Shown: piece by piece, positions 53,127 to 60,927 of the stretch | How positions within the stretch are numbered: position 1 is the first letter of the stretch | How the letters are laid out: each line of letters starts with the position of its first letter | Origin: Bacteroidales bacterium | GTDB taxonomy: Bacteria; Bacteroidota; Bacteroidia; Bacteroidales; F082 | Assembly (NCBI GenBank): GCA_016936355.1 | Contig: JAFGYB010000058.1 | Coordinates: 1 to 64,000, forward strand | Direction: 5' to 3' | Length of the DNA stretch: 64,000 nucleotides | Notes under the pieces: model-generated | Told to the model about the DNA's origin: nothing | The model's input: only the letters and a program-made list of their open reading frames with translations | The model's database searches: none | Position numbers and translations under genes: made by a program

Positions 53127-53161
53127 CCGGCAGCCCGGGTTTCTGGGTTGCCGGATTTTTT
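53127..53161 (+). terminator. Strong terminator before the ABC operon
   Basis: CCGGCAGCCC (53127-53136) pairs with GGGTTGCCGG (53145-53154) with one mismatch or wobble, followed by ATTTTTT. It implies a rightward transcript upstream of it, most simply from the small ORF at 52863. Confidence 0.75.
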
Positions 53162-53208
53162 GAATCGGAAGAGAACCCTGGAATTTTGACACAGAAAAAT
53201 CAGAACAC

Positions 53209-53934
53209 ATGATTCAACTGAAAAGCATTCATAAATCGTACGAAACCGGAAAGAACAGCCTGCATGTGCTGAAAGGGATCGATCTGCATATCAAAGAAGG
53301 GGAGCTGGTATCCATTATGGGTTCATCGGGTTCGGGAAAATCCACCTTACTAAATATAATAGGAATACTGGACAATTACGACAAGGGAGATTACTATCTG
53401 AACGGAACTCTGATGGCTAATTTGAGCGAAAACAAAGCGGCCTACTACCGGAACCAAATGCTTGGATTTGTCTTTCAGTCGTTCAATTTGATTCCCTTTA
53501 AGAATGCTGTGGAAAATGTAGCTCTTCCACTTTATTATCAGAAAGTAAACCGGAAAAAAAGAAATAAACTCGCCCTTGAATACCTCGATAAAATGGGTCT
53601 GGCCGACTGGGCTGACCACTTACCTTCGGAACTTTCGGGCGGACAGAAGCAGCGTTTGGCTATTGCCCGCGCCATGATCACTCAACCGAAAGTAATTCTG
53701 GCGGATGAACCTACCGGAGCGCTGGATTCCAAAACTTCACTGGAAGTCATGGATCTGTTGCGCGAACTCAACAAACAGGGTATTACCATGCTCATCGTAA
53801 CCCACGAGCAGGATATTGCCGAAACCACCGATCGCATCATTCACCTGAAGGACGGAGTCATAGAATATGATGCCAACGGAACAGAAATGAAAGAAAAAGT
53901 AATCAAAGCCATCGTAGAAGAAAAAGTAGGATGA
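53209..53934 (+). CDS. ABC transporter ATPase, MacB/LolD type
   Basis: A 241-residue ATPase. Seen: Walker A MGSSGSGKSTLLNIIG (~37-52), Q loop FVFQSFNLIPF (~86-96), signature LSGGQKQRLAIARAM (~142-156), Walker B VILADEPTGALDS (~163-175) and H loop VTHEQDIA. The size and PTGALDS motif fit the MacB/LolD/FtsE-type mechanotransmission transporters. It overlaps the first permease by four bases. The substrate could be a lipoprotein, peptide or lipid; none can be assigned. Confidence 0.93.
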   Translation: MIQLKSIHKSYETGKNSLHVLKGIDLHIKEGELVSIMGSSGSGKSTLLNIIGILDNYDKGDYYLNGTLMANLSENKAAYYRNQMLGFVFQSFNLIPFKNAVENVALPLYYQKVNRKKRNKLALEYLDKMGLADWADHLPSELSGGQKQRLAIARAMITQPKVILADEPTGALDSKTSLEVMDLLRELNKQGITMLIVTHEQDIAETTDRIIHLKDGVIEYDANGTEMKEKVIKAIVEEKVG

Positions 53935-55166
53935 TATTCGAAAGAGACAACTGGCAGGAAATTTTCAGTACGATCAACAAAAACAAGTTGCGTACTTTTT
54001 TAACGGGCTTCAGTGTTGCCTGGGGGATCTTCATGCTTATTATTTTGCTGGGATCGGGCAACGGTTTGCAGAACGGTATACACCACCAGTTTGAAGACGA
54101 TGCCATCAACAGTCTGTGGGTCTTTTCCGGGCAAACTACCAAGGCTTATAAAGGGATGAATGCCGGCCGTCGGATCCTTTTCAACAATCAGGATTACCAA
54201 AAAGTAAAAAACAGCGACGCGTTTATTGATCATGCTTCCGGTCGTTTTTATTTGGGAAGTAAGGTCATCAACTTCAAGAAGAACTATGGTACCTATGATA
54301 TTCGTGCGGTCAACCCCGGACATAAATACATCGAAAAAACCAACATCACTCAGGGGAGGTTTTTGAATGAATTCGACAATAAAAAATTTCAAAAAGTTGT
54401 CGTGATCGGTGACATCGTTCGGAAAGATCTCTTTAAAAAAGGGGAAGAACCGTTGGGACAGTACATCAATGTGGGGCGGATTCCTTTTAAAGTGATCGGA
54501 GTTTTTGAAGATGCCGGGGGGGAAGGGGAAATGAGAAAAGTCTACATCCCTATTTCAACAGCCCAGCGCATTTTCAACGGAAACAACCGCATTCACCAGA
54601 TGATGATGACTGTGGGCAATGCTTCCTTGAAACAGACCAAACAAATTGAGAAGGAAATCAGAACCCAGCTGGCTGCCCTGCATCATTTCGACCCGGATGA
54701 TTCCCGCGCCATCCGCATCAACAACAACGTGGAAAACTACAAACAGTTTCAGAACCTTTTTCTGGGTATTAAAATCTTTATCTGGATCGTGGGAATCGGA
54801 ACCATCATTGCCGGAATCGTAGGCATCAGCAACATTATGATGATCGTGGTAAAGGAAAGAACCCGGGAAATTGGTGTACGCAAAGCACTGGGTGCTACTC
54901 CTGTTTCGATTATCGGACTGATCTTACTGGAATCAACCGTCATAACCAGTTTCGCCGGATACATCGGGCTGATGCTGGGTGTGGGATTGCTGGAGCTGAT
55001 CAATAAATACATGCCCGCTTCCGACTTTTTCAGGAATCCGGAAGCCAATATTCAGGTGGCACTGACAGCTATGTTGTTGTTGATCATTGCAGGAATCATC
55101 GCCGGATTCATTCCGGCTAGGAAAGCAGCCTCCATTAAACCCATTGAAGCATTAAGAGACGAGTAA
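53931..55166 (+). CDS. MacB-type ABC permease (first copy)
   Basis: A 411-residue permease: one N-terminal helix (residues ~20-40, FLTGFSVAWGIFMLIILLGS), a long periplasmic MacB domain (~45-270), then three FtsX helices (~285-400: WIVGIGTIIAGIVGISNIMM; FAGYIGLMLGVGLLELINKY; LTAMLLLIIAGIIAGFIPAR). The coupling-helix sequence VKERTREIGVRKALGATP is clear. It ends PIEALRDE, identical to the second permease. The two permeases probably form a heterodimer with the ATPase. Confidence 0.92.
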   Translation: MIFERDNWQEIFSTINKNKLRTFLTGFSVAWGIFMLIILLGSGNGLQNGIHHQFEDDAINSLWVFSGQTTKAYKGMNAGRRILFNNQDYQKVKNSDAFIDHASGRFYLGSKVINFKKNYGTYDIRAVNPGHKYIEKTNITQGRFLNEFDNKKFQKVVVIGDIVRKDLFKKGEEPLGQYINVGRIPFKVIGVFEDAGGEGEMRKVYIPISTAQRIFNGNNRIHQMMMTVGNASLKQTKQIEKEIRTQLAALHHFDPDDSRAIRINNNVENYKQFQNLFLGIKIFIWIVGIGTIIAGIVGISNIMMIVVKERTREIGVRKALGATPVSIIGLILLESTVITSFAGYIGLMLGVGLLELINKYMPASDFFRNPEANIQVALTAMLLLIIAGIIAGFIPARKAASIKPIEALRDE

Positions 55167-55177
55167 AAATCTAACGC

Positions 55178-56446
55178 ATGAAATTTTTTGACCTTGACAA
55201 CTGGCAGGAAATCTGGATCGCACTGAAAAAAAACCCGGTGCGCACGTTCTTCACGGCGTTTGGTGTGTACTGGGGCATATTCATGCTGGTGATGATGCTG
55301 GGTTCGGGTACGGGACTGAAAAACGCCGTCTATCAGGGATTCAGTGATTTTGCCACCAACAGTTTCTTTATGTGGACCCAAACCACATCCATGCCTTACG
55401 AAGGTTTTAAGCGGGGACGACGTTTCTTTTTTGAAAACAGCGACATCAAAGCCATTCGGGAAAATGTTCCCGAAGTGAAGCTACTGGCACCCCGGTTGCG
55501 CGGAGGCGGATTCCGTGGTGCAAACAATGTAACCAAAGGGAAAGAAACCGGGGCGTTCAATATCTTTGGTGACTATCCCGATTTTTTCAAAATTGACCCC
55601 GTGGAAATGCTCTCCGGTCGGTTACTCAATGAAAACGATATCAGGGATTACCGAAAAGTAGCCGTCATTGGTCAAGCGGTGGTGAAGAGTTTGTTTAAAG
55701 AAGAAGAGCAACCCATAGGAGAATACATCCGCATTCAGGGAGTCTATTTTCAGGTCATCGGCACTTTCAAATCCAAAAAAACAGGACCGCAGGCAGAAAA
55801 TGAGAACAACAATATTTTCCTTCCTTTTACCAGCATGCAAAGAGCGTTTAATTATGGCAACCGGGTGTTTTGGTTTGCTGTCAACTCACAGGACAATATT
55901 CCTGCATCGGTAACAGAGGAAAAAGTGGTTGCCCTGATGAAAAAGCGTCACCACATCAATCCCCAGGATGATCAGGCCATCGGTCACTTCAATCTGGAGA
56001 AAGAGTTTAGAAAAATGAGCGGCCTGTTTGGCGGCATCAACGGCCTGGTCTGGATTGTGGGGATCGGAACCCTGCTGGCCGGTGTGATCGGTGTATCCAA
56101 CATCATGCTGATCATTGTGAAGGAACGTACAAGAGAAATCGGGGTTAAAAGGGCTTTGGGTGCCCGGCCTATGCACATTATTTCGCAAACCATTCTGGAA
56201 TCCATTACACTGACAACCATTGCCGGTTATGTCGGACTGGTAATTGGTGTGGGATTTCTGGCACTCATTGACAGCCTGCTGGTGAAAAGCGGAGCCGGAA
56301 CGGAATTGTTCCTGCATCCGGCCATCAGTTTTAAAGTGGGCATTACGGCGCTGGGCATCCTCATCTTTGCCGGTGGACTTGCAGGACTGATTCCTGCCAA
56401 ACGGGCCGCAAGCATCAAACCCATCGAGGCATTAAGAGACGAATAA
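55178..56446 (+). CDS. MacB-type ABC permease (second copy)
   Basis: A 422-residue paralogue of the preceding permease with the same layout: an N-terminal helix (FFTAFGVYWGIFMLVMMLGS), a periplasmic MacB domain, and three C-terminal FtsX helices with VKERTREIGVKRALGARP and the shared ending PIEALRDE. It starts 11 bases after the first copy. Two different permeases replace the usual MacB homodimer, so the pair may recognise an asymmetric substrate or partner. A duplication origin is likely. Confidence 0.92.
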   Translation: MKFFDLDNWQEIWIALKKNPVRTFFTAFGVYWGIFMLVMMLGSGTGLKNAVYQGFSDFATNSFFMWTQTTSMPYEGFKRGRRFFFENSDIKAIRENVPEVKLLAPRLRGGGFRGANNVTKGKETGAFNIFGDYPDFFKIDPVEMLSGRLLNENDIRDYRKVAVIGQAVVKSLFKEEEQPIGEYIRIQGVYFQVIGTFKSKKTGPQAENENNNIFLPFTSMQRAFNYGNRVFWFAVNSQDNIPASVTEEKVVALMKKRHHINPQDDQAIGHFNLEKEFRKMSGLFGGINGLVWIVGIGTLLAGVIGVSNIMLIIVKERTREIGVKRALGARPMHIISQTILESITLTTIAGYVGLVIGVGFLALIDSLLVKSGAGTELFLHPAISFKVGITALGILIFAGGLAGLIPAKRAASIKPIEALRDE

Positions 56447-56505
56447 AACTTTGCATAAAATCCCGGAAACGGGCTGAAAAAAGAAACAATTAAAAAATTA
56501 AAAAC

Positions 56506-57588
56506 ATGAAATCTTTTCTGAAAATTCTGGTCGTTTTTCTGGTACTGGGTGTCTTCGGCTATACCCTGTACTATTTGTGGGAAAAATCCAAATCCAAGCC
56601 TGTTGTGTATCAAACAGAAAAGCCAAAATATTCTGACATCATACAAAAAACGGTTGCGACCGGATCGGTGGTTCCCCGAAAGGAAGTGGAAATCAAACCG
56701 GTGGTATCGGGGATTATTTCCGAAGTTTATGTGGAAGAAGGGGATATGGTAAAAGCCGGTGATCTGATTGCCAAGATCAAGCTGATTCCCAACATGATTA
56801 CACTGAACAATGCCGCCTCAAGAGTGGACCAGTCCAAGATTAATCTGGCGGATGCAAGGCGAAATTTTGAACGACAGGCCGAGTTGCTGAAAAAAGGAGT
56901 AATTGCCAAAGCCGATTACGATGTGTACGATACCAAATACCGCATAGCTCAGGAAGAATACAAAACGGCCGCTGAAAATCTTCAGTTGATCCGTGAAGGA
57001 CAGATCAAGAAATCCGGTTCACCCACCAATACGCTGGTACGATCCACAATTTCGGGAATGGTTTTGAAAGTGCCTGTAAAACAAGGAACTCAGGTGATTG
57101 AAGCCAATAACTTCAACGCAGGAACCACCATTGCCACGGTGGCGGATATGAAAGATATGATCTTCCGGGGAAAAATTGACGAAACCGAAGTAGGCAAAAT
57201 CAAAGTAGGTATGCCGTTGATATTAACCATCGGCGCAATTGATGATGCCAAATTCAATGCTGTACTGACTAAGATCGCCCCAAAAGGGGATGAAGAAAAC
57301 GGAGCCATCCAGTTTGAAATCGAAGCCGATGTCAAATTGCAGCAAAATCAGTTCATCCGCTCCGGGTACAGTGCCAATGCCGATATTGTACTGCAGAAAG
57401 CCTTGCATGTGCTGTCGATTCCGGAAAGGTTGTTGCATTTTGAAGGTGATTCGGTTACCTACGTGGAGGTTCAAACCACTCCCGATACTTTTGAAAAAAG
57501 AATCATCAAAACAGGACTGTCAGACGGAATCAATATTCAGGTTGTTTCCGGGCTGACCGAAAAAGACATTGTTCAAATTCCGCAGTAA
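56506..57588 (+). CDS. MacA/HlyD-type periplasmic adaptor
   Basis: A 360-residue membrane-fusion protein: an N-terminal anchor helix (residues 4-24), the lipoyl half-motifs VSGIISEVYVEEGDMVKAGDLIAKI (two parts, ~68-93), a helical hairpin (~100-165), a second lipoyl half (STISGMVLKVPVKQGTQVIE, ~187-206), a beta-barrel region, and a C-terminal membrane-proximal domain. It should link the two-permease ABC transporter to an outer-membrane channel. No TolC gene is in the operon. Confidence 0.9.
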   Translation: MKSFLKILVVFLVLGVFGYTLYYLWEKSKSKPVVYQTEKPKYSDIIQKTVATGSVVPRKEVEIKPVVSGIISEVYVEEGDMVKAGDLIAKIKLIPNMITLNNAASRVDQSKINLADARRNFERQAELLKKGVIAKADYDVYDTKYRIAQEEYKTAAENLQLIREGQIKKSGSPTNTLVRSTISGMVLKVPVKQGTQVIEANNFNAGTTIATVADMKDMIFRGKIDETEVGKIKVGMPLILTIGAIDDAKFNAVLTKIAPKGDEENGAIQFEIEADVKLQQNQFIRSGYSANADIVLQKALHVLSIPERLLHFEGDSVTYVEVQTTPDTFEKRIIKTGLSDGINIQVVSGLTEKDIVQIPQ

Positions 57589-57638
57589 AACAACTATCTA
57601 CTTCATATAAAGTCTGCAAATTATAAATAAAAGAACAA

Positions 57639-59900
57639 ATGAAAAAAAGTACGTATTTACTGGCAACGCTGATTTTTTTCAGCAGTTTGTCACTTAAAGC
57701 ACACGAAGGGATGTGGATTCCCATGCTGCTGAAGCAAAACTTTGCTGCCATGCAAAAAATGGGTCTGAACCTGACCCCCGAACAAATTTACAGTATCAAC
57801 CACGGAAGTATGAAAGATGCCATCGCAGGGCTCTCCAACTCTCCCAATCCACAGGGGTTCTTCTGTACTTCTGAAATTGTATCCGATCAGGGGCTGTTGT
57901 TTACAAATCACCACTGTGGTTATGAGTCCATTCAGAAACACAGTACAGTAAAAAATGATTATTTGAAAGACGGTTTCTGGGCCATGAGTCAGAAAGAAGA
58001 GTTGCCAAACATGGGGCTTACCGCTTCTGTTTTGGTACGTATGGCTGATGTAACCGACAGCATTGTTCCTCAGCTCGGCAATAAAGAAGGTCGCGACAGG
58101 TCTGCCGCAGCCAGTGAGATCATTGCTCGACTGAAAAAAGAAAATTCAGAAAACGGAAAATACAATGTGGTGATCAAGCCTTTCTTTGAAGGCAACAAGT
58201 ATTTTATGATGGTCTATATTGTATACAAAGACGTGCGCCTGGTAGGTGCTCCCCCGTCGGCTATCGGAAAATTTGGTGGTGATACAGACAACTGGATGTG
58301 GCCCCGCCATACCGGAGATTTTTCTATTTTCCGCATCTATACAGCTCCCGATGGTTCGCCGGCAACCTATTCCAAAGACAATGTTCCCCTAAAACCCAAA
58401 TATCACCTGCCTATCTCTCTGGATGGTGTGAAACCCGGTGATTTCGCCATGACCTGGGGATTCCCGGGAAGCACCACCCGGTATATGACGGCTCCCGAGC
58501 TGAAATTCCGTATGGCTGACTATATGCCTCCGCTCATCACAGCCTTCGGCAAAAAACTGGAGATATGGAAAAAACACATGGATGCCAATCAGGATGTACG
58601 CATTAAATATTCGTCCGAATATGCCATGATTGCCAACAGCTGGAAATATTTTGTGGGGCAAACCAAAGGAGTTCGCGATTTGGGTGTAATCAAAGAAAAA
58701 GAAGCCTTCGATCAGAAATTTAACCAGTGGGCTGATGCCAATGCCGATCGGAAAGCTGAATTCGGAAGTGTGATCAGCAACCTCACCAAGGATTATGAAA
58801 AAGCCTCCCAGGGAATCGAACCTTTGATTTATGCCAGCGTAACCGGAGTTTCAGGAGCACAGATCATCGGTTTTGCACGACAATTTTCTGGGATTGAAAA
58901 TTTACTGCAACAGGTTGACAAAGCCACGGGAAAAGAGGAAAAAGCCACCAAGGAAAAATTAGTGAATCAGTCTGCTAAAGAACTGTCCGAGTCGCTGTCG
59001 AAGGTATACAAAGACTATGATGAAGCTACCGATCAGGATGTGTTTGCCGCTCTGACTCAAATGTATGTGGAAAAAACACCCGCTAATCTCCATCCCGATT
59101 ATTTGAATAAACTGGTTGAAAAATTCAAATCAGATTATTCCAAGATGGCCGAATATGTATTCAGTAAATCCATTTTTGCCAATAAGCAAAAGGCCGAAGC
59201 ATTCCTGCAGAAACCCGATCTGAAAAAGTTGAAAAAAGATCCGGCTTATCAGTTGATGACAGGATACATGGAAAAAATGATGGGGGCCCAAACGGCCTAT
59301 ATGGGGGCAACTTCCAAATTATCAACCCAAAAACGGTTGTTCATGAAGGGCATCATGGAAATGGATCCCAACAAAGCCTGGTATCCCGATGCTAATTCTA
59401 CCCTGCGTTTTTCCTACGGTAAGGTGGAAGGATATTATCCCCGTGATGCGGTTCATTACCTGTTCCAGACTCATTTATGGGGTGCCATGCAGAAAGGGCA
59501 GGAGTATCCCGACAATCCGGAATTTACCATTCCCAAGAAACTCAAAGAACTGTACAACGAAAAAGACTACGGACAGTATGGTGTGAATGATACGCTGGAT
59601 GTTTGTTTCCTTACTACCAACGACATTACCGGAGGTAATTCGGGAAGCCCGGTGATCAACGGCAACGGACAGTTGATCGGACTGGCATTTGACGGTAACT
59701 GGGAAGCCATGAGCAGCGACATTCAATACATTCCCAAGCTACAGCGCACCATTGTGGTCGACATTCGCTATGTGCTGTTTGTCATTGACAAGTATGCCGG
59801 CGACCACCGCTTGATTGATGAACTTACCTTAGTGAAAACACCCGCAATGGCGGAGGAAAGCAGAATCAGGGACCTGTCACCCATTGCCGCTGCCTATTAA
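57639..59900 (+). CDS. S46 dipeptidyl-peptidase, DPP7-like
   Basis: A 753-residue periplasmic serine peptidase that removes dipeptides from peptide N-termini. Seen: signal peptide (residues 1-20), EGMWIPMLLKQ, FTNHHCGYESIQKHS with catalytic His (~86-100), GGDTDNWMWPRHTGDFS (~207-223) with the acid residue, and TGGNSGSPVING (~665-676) with catalytic Ser668. Eighteen residues on, position 686 is Gly (AFDGNWEAM). At the matching place P. gingivalis DPP11 has Arg673 and DPP7 has Gly, so a preference for hydrophobic rather than acidic P1 residues is expected. It follows the ABC/adaptor genes by 50 bases and ends at a strong terminator. Confidence 0.93.
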   Translation: MKKSTYLLATLIFFSSLSLKAHEGMWIPMLLKQNFAAMQKMGLNLTPEQIYSINHGSMKDAIAGLSNSPNPQGFFCTSEIVSDQGLLFTNHHCGYESIQKHSTVKNDYLKDGFWAMSQKEELPNMGLTASVLVRMADVTDSIVPQLGNKEGRDRSAAASEIIARLKKENSENGKYNVVIKPFFEGNKYFMMVYIVYKDVRLVGAPPSAIGKFGGDTDNWMWPRHTGDFSIFRIYTAPDGSPATYSKDNVPLKPKYHLPISLDGVKPGDFAMTWGFPGSTTRYMTAPELKFRMADYMPPLITAFGKKLEIWKKHMDANQDVRIKYSSEYAMIANSWKYFVGQTKGVRDLGVIKEKEAFDQKFNQWADANADRKAEFGSVISNLTKDYEKASQGIEPLIYASVTGVSGAQIIGFARQFSGIENLLQQVDKATGKEEKATKEKLVNQSAKELSESLSKVYKDYDEATDQDVFAALTQMYVEKTPANLHPDYLNKLVEKFKSDYSKMAEYVFSKSIFANKQKAEAFLQKPDLKKLKKDPAYQLMTGYMEKMMGAQTAYMGATSKLSTQKRLFMKGIMEMDPNKAWYPDANSTLRFSYGKVEGYYPRDAVHYLFQTHLWGAMQKGQEYPDNPEFTIPKKLKELYNEKDYGQYGVNDTLDVCFLTTNDITGGNSGSPVINGNGQLIGLAFDGNWEAMSSDIQYIPKLQRTIVVDIRYVLFVIDKYAGDHRLIDELTLVKTPAMAEESRIRDLSPIAAAY

Positions 59901-59944
59901 GAAGCATCAGTATTTCAGTAATTAGTTGATTATTTCGATCCGGG

Positions 59945-59976
59945 GCCCGCAACTATGTTGCGGGCTCTTTTTTTAG
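59945..59976 (+). terminator. Terminator behind the S46 peptidase gene
   Basis: GCCCGCAA (59945-59952), loop CTATG, TTGCGGGC (59958-59965), then TCTTTTTTT. It closes the plus-strand ABC-peptidase block. Confidence 0.9.
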
Positions 59977-59992
59977 AAACAAACGACTCTTT

Positions 59993-60817
59993 CTAGTCAA
60001 AGGTTAATGTAATGGACAGGTTTATTCCCCGGTTCACCTCTGTGTTTTCCCCAAAAAGATCAAAAGCTCCGTATAGAATAATGACATAGGATTTTCCCGT
60101 TTCAATGGTCATTCCCGGGTAAAATGTAAAGGAATAAGCATTGGAACCTTCGATTTTGTTGTAACTGCTGTGGTATCCGAAACCTCCCGCCAGTTGAAGT
60201 TGCTTCATAATATAATATCCCAGTTCGGAGTTTACAAAGGAATCATCAAGATAGGACCTTCCTCCCGAAATAGTTTTCTGATACTGAATATCTGTATCCC
60301 ATGAAAAACGGTCGCTTATTTGATGTGAATATACCAAACCGCATGCGTACGCTGTGATTCTTGCTTCCGGTCCCGGACCTGCATGATAACTCCAAATCGC
60401 TTTGTATTTCCCTGACCAATTTACCCCTGAAATAAAAGCCAATGCTGATTGGGTATTTTGCCAAAACAAATATTTCATGCCCAAGGAAACCGAACTTAAA
60501 TTGGAAGTAATAAAAGTACCAATTTCCAGGTTTTTCATCGGACTCAGTGTGCCCCGAAGATAAACATCACCGGATACCTGTAAGCTGTCTTTTCCGGGAC
60601 TATAAAAGAGACGTCGTCCCTGTGCATCAAAAGCACTGCGCGAGGACATCCAGCTAAAGGAAGGCTCTACTTCCAAAGTACGAAAATCAATGGTGTATGC
60701 AGTGTAGACATTTAGTTTTGAGTTGGAAATTCCCACCACTTGTGCCAGCGCATGAATATTAAAGAAGATAACCACAACTGCAGTGAGTAGCAATTTATTC
60801 ATAAGCTTAAAATTCAC
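59993..60817 (-). CDS. Probable outer membrane beta-barrel protein, unknown
   Basis: A 274-residue protein, or 269 if the ATG at 60802 is used (MNKLLLTAVVVIFFNIHALAQ fits a signal peptide better). The mature part has alternating aromatic strands (LNVYTAYTIDFRTLEVEPSF; MKYLFWQNTQSALAFISGVN; MKQLQLAGGFGYHSSYNKIE) and ends GINLSITLTFD, typical of a barrel. It carries its own short gap to the S9 gene, with a bidirectional hairpin between them. The family is not recognised. Confidence 0.7.
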   Translation of the reverse strand: MNFKLMNKLLLTAVVVIFFNIHALAQVVGISNSKLNVYTAYTIDFRTLEVEPSFSWMSSRSAFDAQGRRLFYSPGKDSLQVSGDVYLRGTLSPMKNLEIGTFITSNLSSVSLGMKYLFWQNTQSALAFISGVNWSGKYKAIWSYHAGPGPEARITAYACGLVYSHQISDRFSWDTDIQYQKTISGGRSYLDDSFVNSELGYYIMKQLQLAGGFGYHSSYNKIEGSNAYSFTFYPGMTIETGKSYVIILYGAFDLFGENTEVNRGINLSITLTFD

Positions 60818-60881
60818 TACAATATAAAAAACAATTCCTTATCAGGGCCCCTCATTTTGTAAAAACGAAACGCCGGTTCAT

Positions 60882-60916
60882 AAAAAAAGGCAGCCAATTC
60901 GGCTGCCTTTTTTTTC
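60882..60916. terminator. Bidirectional terminator behind the S9 peptidase gene
   Basis: GGCAGCC (60889-60895), loop AATTC, GGCTGCC (60901-60907), with A run before and T run after. On the minus strand it ends the S9 peptidase transcript before the next gene. Confidence 0.85.
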
Positions 60917-60927
60917 AATTCAGTTTT

